In this document: in pieces, positions 36,072 to 48,205 of the stretch | How the letters are laid out: every line of letters starts with the position of its first letter | Position numbering within the stretch: position 1 is the first letter of the stretch | NCBI GenBank assembly: GCA_013396915.1 | Contig: VWZL01003405.1 | Span: 598,025-662,024, forward strand | DNA: 64,000 nt | Source of the DNA: Stercorarius parasiticus | Lineage: Eukaryota > Chordata > Aves > Charadriiformes > Stercorariidae | Reading direction: 5' to 3' | Notes under the pieces: model-generated | Told to the model about the DNA's origin: nothing | The model's database searches: none | The model's input: the letters and a program-made list of their open reading frames with translations, nothing else | Program-made: the position numbers and the translations under genes

Positions 36072-39000
36072 TGATCACAAGAAATTTAAAACGCTAAAGC
36101 AAGTGCATCCAGGTATATTTAAGAAAAAAATGCAGGTAAAATAGCTTGTTGTTTTCAGATGGAAGGCACCAAGTTGGCCTGTTTGTATCAGCTGCAGTTC
36201 CGTACTTCGTTGCTCAGTCTATGAGCATCAATAATTATATTTGCTCTAGAAAGGACATAATGACGTCTACTACCTTTGATAATTCCCAACATCAAGGTTT
36301 TCACTTTCTGAAATAAAAGCACTAGGAGTTTGAGTTAAAACCCCTCAAAGTTGTCACCAAACTCACTTACAAGTCATCTTATTACCAGACCTTTCCCTTC
36401 CCACTCCCAGTAGTGTTCATCATAAAACCTTCAATTTTACTGGGGGTTTGAAGTGGCTTTGTGGAACCAGACATGAGTATGGAGGGACTCTATTTATGCA
36501 GTGTTAAGGTAGGGAGGGAGGTGCAGCAATTGAGCATAAAGGGTTTATATGACAGTGTGGAAGGGCTGTGCTTGAACGAGCTGACTGCTATTGCTGTGTT
36601 CAGTGGAATATTAGATGGAGTTACCTTTTGTGTTAAAGCTCTAGAAGAATGACTTTTTGAGACTTGAGTGCAGCTGTTTCATAAGAGGCACTGAGCTGAT
36701 GAGGTCTGTGTTACCCACCTCTTTGTGGTCTACATTTAAATTGATTTCCTTCTCCAGTTCTAGTCTGGGCTGCTGCTTTCACGCATTTTTTTTTTTTTCC
36801 CCTTTGAATTCTCAAAGCAGCTAGGTGAAAGAGATTTGCAGTGCTGGGCTTCACCACACCGGCTGCACAGAAAGCTTAGGTTGAGTTTTAGTGTTGAAAC
36901 TTTCCTGTCATTTTAAATAGGTTAAGTAGCCTTGAGAGAGGTAATTTGCTTCGAGGGCTGGGAGTGGGAAGCAGGGATCATAATGAGGAGGACTGGACCA
37001 GATCTTGTCAGAATAAGAGAAAGAAACTGCAACTAAACTTCAGAGGAAGAAAGAGCAAATCTTGTTTGCCAAGTGGTACTATGATAAGGGAGTGGAGATC
37101 ACTGGAGAAGTGGGGAGTCAAGGCTTTCCTCCTGACTGGTAAAGCTGCAGAATTCGCATCGCTGGCTGATTGCCGGCATTGACACCAGAAGCATGCCACA
37201 GGGACAGGAATTGAAGGGACCTCAAGTCCCCAGAAACTGCCTTGAGTTTCCTCATGGTTTCCTTCATGCCCTTCAGCAGATCGCCTTACCTCCATTTGCC
37301 TCAGTTTCTTGCTCTGTTACAGATTTCTGTTTGGTAATAAATTAGCCAAAGCTGTCAAGTATGTTGAATATGCAGCACAAGCATCAGGTGGAAGGCAAAG
37401 AGATTATTTCCAAACATATTTCACAGTTTATGCGAAACAACTCTTACCGTATAATCTTGTTGATTGCCAGACATTGAAACAGTGCAATTTTCCTTTAAAC
37501 TGTGAGATCTGAGTAGAGTCACTGAGGACTCAGCAATTTTAGATTTCTTTTCATAATTTACTCATGCTCACTTCTGCTAGCCACTGCTATCTGTGGAAAA
37601 TGTACCCGGCTTTCTCCCTGGGTTAGCACAGTCCCCAGTAAACAGTTTCATCACCACTAAAAAGTGATATTTCCGTGCAACCAAATTGACGTTACAGATT
37701 AAAGATGACAGGTGTGACAGATACTTTAATTTCTGTGTATTTGAAAACCTGAAGGGTTCCTGGTTTGTGTGCAAAGCAGAGCTGCTTTGGAAGCAGGAAC
37801 AAAAGGATTTTAATAGCACCCTGTCCTTGGAAGCTTCCGAAACTCCACCACACAGTTCTTGCTTTTATTTAATTGAAACTATTTATTATTATGTGATGGT
37901 ATTTATTTGAACACCTCTTGCACCAAAAGAGTCCCAGCAAGACTATACTAGCTTCTGGCCAGTAAAATAGGCTCAGTCCTGAAAAACCTAGGATACAAGA
38001 AGTCTGGGGAGCAATAGAAAAGACAAACAGTGTAAAGCAAAACAAGTCCCTGCAGCTTACTGGCAACGCACAACTTGCAAGAATCTCCCCGTTTCACTGC
38101 TGCTCTTATGACAGTTTTGGAGCATGTTGCAAGCGGTGTTTCAGGCTGATATTTAGGAGGAGAGTCCCCAGAGCTGGGGCAATATATATTCTGTGATATC
38201 TGTGAGAAAAGTGATAGAGAATCACAGCAGCTGTCCTGCTCTCTACTCCTCACTGCCATGCTCTTGTTATCGCCAGATGCAACTTTGGAGAAGTTACAGC
38301 TGCCTGACCGTGCTGAGCCTTTTACCTCATCAGGGACGGAGATGGGCCATACAGTAATGTGTATTGATCAGTGCCCCAAAATGTGGTTTATGTCTTACAT
38401 TTATGCGCTGAACTATAGCAAGGGGAAAGCAGACCATTACAGCCCCATCTCCCACATGCAGATACAGCCGCTAAATGAGTGATGACAAGCCTTTAAGGCT
38501 GAATGGATGTAGGCGTACATGGGATGATGGCTCAGACATAGTAACTGTCCATAACTGAGTGGATGTGCACACTTAAACCTGCCACAAATCTCTGGTAAAA
38601 TGAGTTAGCTTAAAAATCAGTAGAAGATCTTAAGAGCAGGCATTTAATTGTTTATGATGGCTCAGTTGGCCTGGGGTACATCGCTAAGTGGCAGGATCTG
38701 GTGAATATGCCTGCACCCCTCATGCTTGGGGCAGTAGTGAACTGCCAAAGAGACATTCCCCTGCCCTGAGAGATGCAAAGGCAGCCGGTGGTGCAAAGGA
38801 GGCATTACCTCTTGGATCAGTTGCACAAGTTATCACAGGTGAGATCTGAAGAGCACTGGGAAGAGGAGAACAGACCAAGAAAGATTTACCTAAGGTTTTG
38901 TTTGGTTTGTTGTTTTTTTTTCAGAAAAAATTCTACCGTACTCCTGTAATTGAACGGGAAAAGCTTTCTGGACCCAGCTGGCAGGAAAGTGTCTAATTAG

Positions 39001-42000
39001 AGGATTCTAAATGTGCAGATAAGATCCTTGCTCTTTTAAAAATGATTTAATTCTAATATTTTCTTCCAGCTATTGAGTATTGTTGATCGTCACTGCTATT
39101 GTTCCTTCCCCTGACAAGAGAGGACACAGGTGTCCAAACCCTGTCTCTGCAGAGAGGGAAGTGGTTGGTGACCTGACCCAAGAACTGTTCTTCATGTGCA
39201 ACAGCTGAGGATTTCACCTTCACATCACAGTTAAATGATGAAGGGAAGAGGAGCCTGTCTCCTGCTGTGGGGAACAATGGGTGTCAGAGGAATGTTAGCA
39301 ATGCGGAGCAGAGTCAGTCCTCCTCACTGTGTCCATATGTTCATGAATGGGCTGCATCACCCTGGTGCGCAGAAGCTGCAGCAACACCAGCACCCGTGCT
39401 TTGTTCAGTCTAAAAAATCCAACCGAGTAAGGGCACCACCACACAGTCTACAGCTACTTTCTGGAACAAAGTCGATTTGAAGGGTTTCAGCTCAGATTTT
39501 CAAGCAGAATTTAATACGTACCTAGTATCTGAGTGTCCACAGACACACCGGGCCATATGATGTGTCAGCACTACAGGTGTTCCCCAGGACTGCAACCATT
39601 GAAGTTCTTCTGAAGATCGGTTTGATGGAGTATGTGACGGTGTTTTTTCCCCCTTAACTTACAAACTTTTCCATCCCCTCCCCAAGAGATACAGTCTAAT
39701 GTAGTTCTTCTGTATGATGATGATTGCTTTTTTTAAAAATTTTGTTCATCACTTGGGCTATGGGAAATATCCAAACGCATCCAAATTGTGCTTTGAGGGT
39801 TTCTTTTTCCTTCCTCTCCCTCTCTGTAACAATACTAGAAAGATACAACTTCAGCTGCATTGGAAGTTAGTGATTCTCTTAATGCTGGCAAGTATAAGGT
39901 ACATTTTATGAGATATCTTATGGAACTGATGGGGGGAAATAAATAATAGCAATATTAATAAAAAAAAAAAGTGTTATCCAAGCTGAAAGTGTTGCGAGGA
40001 TAAACAAATCAGTAGAAGGTGCAGTTTGCTTATGATACAGTAATTTTATGAGCAATAATTTTTCAGATGAACTGAAGCTATCATCATTATCAACTAATAA
40101 CTTTAAGAATGACTTATCTAACTTGTTACTGCCTATGGTATTTCTGGAGTGTGAAAGAATTTTAAATTGTCTGTAAGGAACTGATGCTGCCTAAAGGACA
40201 TTAGAATAAACGAACCACAGCATTTTAAGTGTTATTCTTTCAGAAGAAAAGAAACAAACATCCTTCACAAAGTGCATAAGAGTGTATATGTACTCTATCG
40301 TTTCTGGAGTATCTGTGCCATTCCTAGTGACTTGCATCAAATCTTCAACAGAAGGGTAGTATTAATGCTGGATCAGGTTCTCTTTTCTTGTCCCAGTGAA
40401 CCACCAGTAATATCAAAGGGCTTGTGGCCCTGGAGCTGGCTGACCTCCACTGCAAAGCAGTTGGGGGAAAGTAAAGCAATATCCAAAAAGATGTGAAAAT
40501 AACAGAATTTTCTGCACTGTTTCATGGAAGTGAGCCAAAAGATGTCATTTAACCTTGTAACAAAAAATTTGTATTTAATTTTGGAGAAAGTAAAATACTT
40601 TGTTCTGCTTTTTTTTTTGTTTTTAAATTTTGGAGTAGCTGCTAAGCAGAAATTTTAAAGGAAAAGAAGAAACGATGTTAAGCATCCATTTAAGAAGAGT
40701 TAACCTTTTGAAAGCAGAATTAGATACCAAAAGAAAGCTGAATATTTTAGAATAAAAAGTTGATAGATTTAACTTTGAAAATGTCACTGCTAATCACCTG
40801 GATCTTCCTCAAAGACAGTTCTGTTGCCCTACATCCAGTGAAACGGACTCAAGTGGTCACACTTTTTTATTCAACATAAATATGCTTGGTGAATTTGCTA
40901 TTTGCTGAGGAAATCAAACAAACAGAAAAAAGCAAATCTCTTTTGATCACCTGTCATTCCCCTTAGCTAGGGCAGAGACGGTCGCAATTATTCTGAGAGC
41001 AAGATAAATCAGTCACTGCAGGACTGTTGGCACTCACGGTCACCTGGCAAGATTTCTAAAGGACTGTTACTTCAGCTGGAGATTTCTCAATCCGCCCAGT
41101 GCTCTGCCTCTACTGCTGCACAAATTCTGAACAAACCTGAGAGAAGAGGTGGAAAAAATCAACTATACCAGGTGATGGGGAGCTCTGTTGCTGTCCTGAG
41201 GAGCAGACTGTAAGGCTACTTTATGGAGGCAGTGAAGCTGCTTCTATAAAGAGCAGTGCCTATGGGTGAGGTTTAACTGCACCTGAACGAGACCTAATTT
41301 GGTTTACAGCTAATTAACAAGTACAGGGCTCTGCTCCTAGGGAAGGCAATGAAAACCCATCCAGTACAGTTGCAATGTGGTTTTTATTTTTTTTTTTCAA
41401 TTACAAGTTTCATAGAATGAAACAAAAAGGAAAAGGTAATCCACAAGAGTGCATATATAAATTGGGAAGGTGTAAATTGTTCTGGAAAAAGGTGCTTGGC
41501 TCATTGAGGCATGTCAACTTGACAAAATAATGATATTTTTCTCTTTAATATTTGAATAAGGTCAAAATGTTTCATTTTACACTGGCTGGAAAAGATTATT
41601 TCATTTCAATTTTGTTAACTCTAAATTGTTATCATTGAACAGAGGATTCTCCTATATGTTTTCTTTCACCTTTTAAACGTTTTTAAAACCCCATATTCTA
41701 ACATAAAATTGTAATCAATGATTATGTGTATTTAGAAAATATACATAATTTAATTTAAAGTGATATATTCTTAAACCACAGTTGAAATCAATATTTCAAA
41801 TGATGCAGAACAATTTTTTAGCTTTATTAACAGGAACTTTGGATTTGGAACAAACCATATTTGAAATGTCAGAACTGTGTGTGTGCTGAAAGTTCTGCAT
41901 TTCTACTAACGCTGTGTTTTTATAACTCAAAATCAGGTGGCCTTGCCCTACATTTCCTATATCTTAGTTCTGACCAGTATATATGATTTCAAATGTAGTA

Positions 42001-42804
42001 CTATTGCTGCAGAGAGGCAGAGATTTGAGCATAAAACACACAGATAATTTTCAGACAGAGGAGAATGCTAATTAATCACCTCAATCACTGCTGTAGTCTT
42101 TTTGAGCAAGTGTCATTTGAAACCCTGAACATGATTCAAACAATCTCAGTGGAAAATAAAGAAAAGAAAATAATTTTTTCCACAGCAGAGGTGAAAAGCT
42201 GACTGCATCCTCAAAGGCACAGATGGGCTGAGCACAGAGGTGTCCTGGTGCTTTGCAGCAGGGCTGGGAATAATGCCTGCAAGAAACTTTTGGGAGTATG
42301 TGCCAACTCTCTAGCTTTTTTTTTCAGAGAAGAGAGGACGGTAGTCAAGGGCACAGTCAGACACAGTCCTGCGGTCACAGACAATGACAACAACTGAACT
42401 TCTCACTGGATTGCTTGCCACTCTTTTTCAAGCAGAGGGTTTTGATTGCACTTTAAATACATAGAATCCTCGTCACTGAGCTGGGGTATCATGGTAGATG
42501 TTGTGTATCATTAAAAGAAAAGCAGAATGAAAGCAGCTTGCCCCTCTGTGCTTCCCTCTTCCTCTCCCTGCTGCTGCAAACTCAAAAATGGGAATTGCAT
42601 GATGGAGTACATCCGTCGCAATTCATTCCACCACATTGAAGGGCTTCACCACATGGCTGTGACTGCGAGACAAGCTGGATTCCAGGTTTTAAATCCAGGA
42701 TGATTGATTCCTTTCTCAGTGGATCTTTTAAAACTCTGAAAACCGAGTGATTTGTTCTCACTTGTGAATGAGAATACAAGCCTCTTCTGCAGCATTACTC
42801 ATCG
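36072..42804. other. Non-coding DNA, no gene recognised
   Basis: Long stretch without supported features. Composition alternates between AT-rich parts (39700-40720, 41370-42000) and GC-richer parts (36930-37300, 38060-38480, 38640-38880, 40950-41260). Frames reach at most 103 codons (37948-38259 minus) and lack motifs. Confidence 0.5.
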
Positions 42805-42930
42805 ATTGATCTCCAAGTGCTTTGTAAAGGAGGTCAGCATTAACTCTTTTCGACAGATGGGGAAGGAGGGGTGGTTTTCCAAGAGGCACTTGTCAGGCTA
42901 GTGATAAGGCAGGGGAGCTGAAATCCCTGC
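42805..42930 (-). mobile_element. MIR-like CORE-SINE remnant (antisense)
   Basis: The plus strand reads in order like the reverse complement of a MIR element. A CTCCAAGTGCTTTGTAAAGG block (42811) is followed by AGCATTAACTC, then CGACAGATGGGGAAGGAGGG (the ACAGATGGGGAAACTGAGG landmark). After that come CCAAGAGGCACTTGTCAGGC and AGTGATAAGGCAGGGGAGCT (the CCCAAGGTCACACAGCTAGTAAGTGGCAGAGCT landmark), then GAAATCCCTG. MIRs are tRNA-derived SINEs active in early amniotes; bird copies are few and decayed. The tRNA-related head is not clearly present. A related amniote SINE is the main alternative. Confidence 0.6.
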
Positions 42931-44640
42931 CGGCCTTTGTCCCCATCAGCAGCCACCCAGCACCCTGTGCCCTGTTACTTTTCTTTCCTAAAAATTACCT
43001 CCTAAAAATGGAGGCCACATATTTCTGAGCATCATCTCCTTGTGCACACACATGCATAGATTTGAGTGCCCATGTGATTTCTGGTTCACCGTTTCTGACT
43101 CCAGAAGTTCCAAGAAGGACACCACAAACATTTGCTCAGTCTGTGGTGTTCTGAACCACAAACGTCAGGCTTAAGCAAGTGGCATTTCACTGACACATTA
43201 CTTTCTCGGTCCATTTCTGACCTCTGTTTAGTTAGGGAAGCATACTGAAGAGTTTTGAGGTGAACATACCCATTTCGAACTTAAGAAATGTCTGTTCCAG
43301 ATAAGATTAATTACTGCGCCCAAACATGCTAAATGATTAAAAAAGACATTGCATACGGACACAAAGCACTTTAGGATAAATTAACTAATTTATGGCAGTG
43401 TAATAACCCAGAATTAACGTGCTCAGAGTGAAATGCTGCCAGGCAAGGCATCACATAGAAAAGGGCATGCTTCTTCAGTGAGATTGAAAATTTATCCTCT
43501 AGGATACACAGATATTTCAGAGCTCCTTTAAAGGATCGTTCTGTTAAAGAGGTAAGAAAATTGCAACTTCTACATGCAGTTTGTTTATGAAATATAGTAG
43601 CTGGGAGCATCTTAGAGGAAAAATATATACACAAATGGATTAGGATGTTGGAGATGATTCACATAAATGTCTTTTTTCCTATTCAGCTTAATTAACTTCA
43701 GAGTAGATGAATTCTTATTGGTGTAGTGGAAAGAAAATGAAACCAGTGTCAAGAGAAAATCTCCTGCATGCAACTGCTTGGTATATCCCAATTTTGGATG
43801 TTGCAAAAGCATAAAATTTTTGCTCATTAAATTTTAAAAGCTTTCTGGCTTCCTAGAATTATAGCAGGGAGTTGTAAATGATGTATGAAATGAAATGTCC
43901 TTCCCTACACAAACAACATACAGAGGGAGAGCTTTGGAACTACTATTATTATGTACTATTTGAAGTAATACTTAGATCAGTCAGCCATTAAGATAAATAA
44001 ATAAAAATACCCACCAGGACCAAAAATTTCCATGAAAATAAGAAAAGATGGAGATATTTTTAAGTGCTTAGCTTGCTTGTGGAGAAAATCTGTAGCGAGT
44101 TTGTTTACTTAAATAAGGCATTTTCGGTGGTTTTGCCTCTTGCTTCCATTTTCTGTTCCCAGAAATTCTTTCTGGACAGAAGGACTCTCTTTGCCAGATG
44201 AAAGTCCTCTTTTTACATATTCCTGCACTGAGCAGAAGAAAAAGGTTTTACAAAGACATGCCAGGCTGAATCCACACAACTTCACCTACACACACTAAAA
44301 TCGGCGTGACCAGATGTACTCTGACTGTACTCATTATAGGTGGATGTAAAGACTTCAGTCTTATTTATGGTTCCCAGCTGACCCTCACTGGTAAGGTCTT
44401 CCTCCAACTTGTTATTAAAAACTTATAGTAACAACATTTTAACAGCCTTTAAAGAGCTTCCTTCAAGTACTTGGTCATTTCCTCAGAGGAAAACTACTCA
44501 TTATACAAATTCGCAATAATATGGTGAAGAAATACAGCACCATTATTAAAATCCAGATTACTAGCTCAGAGTCTTCTCCAGGACCTCAGACGACTATTGA
44601 AACTAATTTTCATGTAAACAGCATGATTTACATAATACGT
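42931..44640. other. Non-coding DNA, nothing identified
   Basis: AT-rich unique sequence; two overlapping minus frames (43371-43827, up to 87 codons) show no motif. Confidence 0.5.
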
Positions 44641-44669
44641 GTATCTTCATGTAAACGGCGTGAAGATAC
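44641..44669. repeat. 9-bp perfect inverted repeat beside a 16-bp near repeat
   Basis: GTATCTTCA and TGAAGATAC are perfect reverse complements with an 11-base loop. The loop sequence belongs to CATGTAAACGGCGTGA (44648-44663), which repeats CATGTAAACAGCATGA (44611-44626) with two mismatches. The stem is short and may be chance. Confidence 0.6.
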
Positions 44670-44806
44670 AATGCTACCTGTGGAAAAAAACGGTTTCTGC
44701 AGACTGTAAGCTACCACCTAAGTTTCACTCCCAGTTCAGCTTTAACCGCTTGACCATTTCTTTTGCTTAAAATTACTTGGAAGGAGTCAAGGTTCTTTTG
44801 TCTTGC

Positions 44807-44910
44807 TCCTATCCTATCCTATCCTATCCTATCCTATCCTATCCTATCCTATCCTATCCTATCCCATTCCATTCCATTCCATTCCATTCCATTCCATTCC
44901 ATTCCATTCC
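44807..44910. repeat. Abutting pentanucleotide microsatellites
   Basis: Ten perfect ATCCT units occupy 44811-44860. After a five-base ATCCC junction, nine perfect ATTCC units occupy 44866-44910. There are no interruptions, so both arrays are likely polymorphic in copy number. ATTCC is the complement-strand form of the GGAAT satellite pentamer. Confidence 0.97.
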
Positions 44911-46563
44911 AGTTATTACTCTCAATATCAGTGATGCATTAAGTAGCACATAACATACGCTTGTTCCTCTTTCCATTGGGAAAAGTGTATTCAATAGTGT
45001 TTTGTTCTGGACTTTTTCAAAGGCAATTTACACATATTGACATACTTTTGCATTAGTGAAGGGCAAAGCCAAGAAATGCTCTTAAACAAGGAAATTTTTC
45101 TCCCTTCATCTCTAACTTGTCACCATCCTCAGTGTCCAGCATGCTTGGACAAAGGTAATTGTACTTGGTGAAAAAAAGGGTTTTTTTAAAAGCACGTTTT
45201 TCTTCTTGTTGGAGTGGAGACCTAACACCATGACATTTTGGGAAAGGGAGCAGAGACAGTGTTTTGAGACAGCCTGCATGGTGGGCTTTGGTCTCTGGAA
45301 GTCATGGAGTTGTCAACCCTGAAGCAATTCAGCATGTGCACTGCTGGGGAGATGAGAGATGATCTGGCAGCAAAGCAGGAAAAGTTCCCAAAGAGCAGAA
45401 CGTGATATCACTCCCAAGGAACCCAGTCTGGAACTCCAGTTTTGAAATTAAGCTGAGCCTGCATTCTTTGTCAAAATTTGTCAGACTTGTCAAAATCAAA
45501 ATGGTTCCACAAAAACATGCTGTCACCTTTAGAGCTGTTACCTGGCTCAGGGAATTGTGTCGGAGCCCATGCAGCAGTAGTAAGCACACCTTGAAATGCA
45601 AAATGCCCTGTGGTTTCCTCCAAGGTCTGTGTGGGTCCAGTGGCTCATCCTTAGACCAGTTCTGAATCTGTACTTGCAGGTGAATCAGTCTGAAGGGTTG
45701 GGAAAATTAACCTCTGTGTGTCTTTCAGCCACTGACTTCACCTCTGCTGGCACAAGCGCTAATACTCAGCCAAGCTTTGCCGGACTGCTGTGAAACCTTA
45801 CTAGAAGTTTCCTAAGATTTTGCATGTCCGTGAAGGGCAAAATGTTCAAATTATTAAAGTCTCTACTGTGCCTAAAGGCCACAGAGAATGATTTACAGTG
45901 AGAGGAGATCAAGGACTTGAGTAATTTAGTCAAGTTTCATAGAAATATTAAAACTTTTCACAGATGAGTACAGGCATTTTAGGATCTGCTGTAGTCTGCA
46001 AAGACAGGCTTCACAATCCTTGTGTAACTTACAAATATTGTGTAATTGTTCAGGTGCCATTGGATTCTTATGCACAAGGCAGTTGATCTATAAAACATAT
46101 GGCATTTTGAAATATTGATCTCTTCTGTGCCAGTGAGTAAGAGATATTAGTGTAACATGGGATTCCATTTGTAAAACTGGGATTAAAAGCAGGGAAGTGG
46201 AAAATTGGAATAGACCTGAATTCACGTGAAGTGGAAAGTACAGCTGGCAATATTACTAAACCAGGAGAATAACAAATAAGAGCATGTATTTTTTTAAATA
46301 GTTTTAAAAAATCACATAACAGCTACTGAGGTAACAGAGTAAATGTATCCAAATTAATGTTTTATATTAGGTTATTTTTTATTTTACTGGTAATGTAAAG
46401 TCACAATACGGTGACACACAACAGAAAGGGACAAAACAAAGAGTAATACCAAACAGAAAATGAACAAGCTTTTTCTCTACAAAGTAAACAATGATCTATG
46501 TTTTAAAGTACCACTTGATCTGAATCTTTACTCAGTCCCGTGAAAGACATCTTTTGGAATTAA
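44911..46563. other. Non-coding DNA, nothing identified
   Basis: No gene recognised. Overlapping frames on both strands at 45329-45793 are in a GC-richer patch and have no motifs. Confidence 0.5.
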
Positions 46564-46584
46564 ACAAAACAAAACAAAACAAAA
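46564..46584. repeat. (AAAAC)n microsatellite
   Basis: Four AAAAC units lie 15 bases before the assembly gap; simple repeats near gaps often mark difficult assembly. Confidence 0.85.
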
Positions 46585-46599
46585 TCAATCCCCCAGATT

Positions 46600-46712
46600 N
46601 NNNNNNNNNNNNNNNNNNNNNNNNNNNNNNNNNNNNNNNNNNNNNNNNNNNNNNNNNNNNNNNNNNNNNNNNNNNNNNNNNNNNNNNNNNNNNNNNNNNN
46701 NNNNNNNNNNNN
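46600..46712. other. Assembly gap (113 N)
   Basis: Unresolved bases. A frame reported across it (46532-46810, minus) is meaningless because it reads through N. A further single N occurs at 62885. Confidence 1.
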
Positions 46713-48189
46713 TTCCTCTGTTTTATTTGTTGAAAGTGTGGGACAATTGGGAAGAAATTGCAGAAATCAGAAATTTTAAGTATTTCCAGTATTCTACATG
46801 ATAATACCAATTTTTTTTTCCTTTTACCTTTCTTTTCCCAATTCAGCTCTTAGTGAGACATAACTTGTGTTTGACCATCACATCAGTTTTAGTTCAGCAT
46901 CAGTCCTTGACTGAAACTGTTAAAATGTGGAAACTCAATCAGCACATTTTACTAAAAAAAAAAGAATAAAAAAGACAGAAGCCGCCTTTCTATGCAGATT
47001 TTACCTGGTGTAACATGAAGCCAATGGTTCCTGTTGTGCTTTTCCATGATAGATTGAGTCCTTTACTACATGATATTTTCTCTCCATGAAGGCACTTCTA
47101 CATTGCAATTAAGTAACTATTGATCTTTTTTGATGAGCAGATTGAGCTCTTTAAGTCTTTTATTATGAGCATTTTTCAGCCCTAAAATTATTTTAATTTT
47201 TAAAGGTGATCAAAGGTTAGCTCAACCCTGGTAAAAAGTCATATATCTTTTCTGCATTGCACCTCACAGTACTTTCTTCCTTTATTTCCATAATAGCGCA
47301 AGATGAACTGCTTTTAAAATTTTTTTTAGCCATTATCATTAACATGAATTAAAATGCCACATTGACACAATGGATGATGTAGTTTTTATGATGAGTTTAA
47401 CTTTGTTCTATTGAAATTACTGGAAATCTTACCAACAGTTTCAATGGCAGCAGAACTAAACCAATACCGAGCAGTTCTGAAACTCCCAATTCAGATACAT
47501 TTCTATTCTAAGGTCCTAGGGGAAATGTGGCAGGTCAGATGCAGTTTCATCATGACTGGTGCTAAATATCGACATTTTAATGTCAGTCATTGTACTGGGA
47601 ACCTCAGACAACATGACCTTCCATGCAATCTCTAACTCTGTCTCCTGAATTTAGTTGGTTTTGGATCTGACCCTGGTTTTGAGAATTAAGTGTTTGGACA
47701 ACCAAATAGACCACCAAAGAACTTGGTATCTCAGATGGACCCTTATGTATTCTGTAGGTAATCCAGGGGTATATGGCCAGGGATATCAGGATTCAGTCTC
47801 TTCGCTGCTAGCAGCACTGGGAGAAGTCAATGGAAGTGCTTCTGTTTATTTGAATAGGCACATGGCTGAGCCCTAGAGGTTTTCACTTTTAAAAACCAGT
47901 TTATTTAGAAGTTTTAGTGGAAGAGCTGTTGTTTTGAGGGAAAAGTAAACTAATCTAGACACCCTCCATTTTCCAAAAACAATACAGAGACAGGTTTTCA
48001 CTTTAGAGAAAGGATGTCAAAGAATCTGGAGCACTTGGGCAGCGCACGTGTGACGGCTCTCTGTTCCTCTGTGTCTCTGGTGAGCCTGGAGAAAGAGTTA
48101 CACTCTTGCATACGATCGGTGGTGTCAGCTTTCAAAAGAAACAATTTTGAATTTGATGTAAAGCATATATGGAAGCTAGAGAAATTTTT
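46713..48189. other. Non-coding DNA, nothing identified
   Basis: AT-rich with A and T runs; short frames only. Confidence 0.5.
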
Positions 48190-48205
48190 GTGTGTGTGTG
48201 TGTGT
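48190..48205. repeat. (TG)8 microsatellite
   Basis: Eight GT/TG dinucleotides in a row, followed by an ATGCATGC word. It creates the CVCVCVCM-like end of a chance frame. Confidence 0.9.

Noticed and set aside
46532..46810. Minus frame spanning unknown residues
   Set aside because: It reads through the 113-base N gap and has no meaning.
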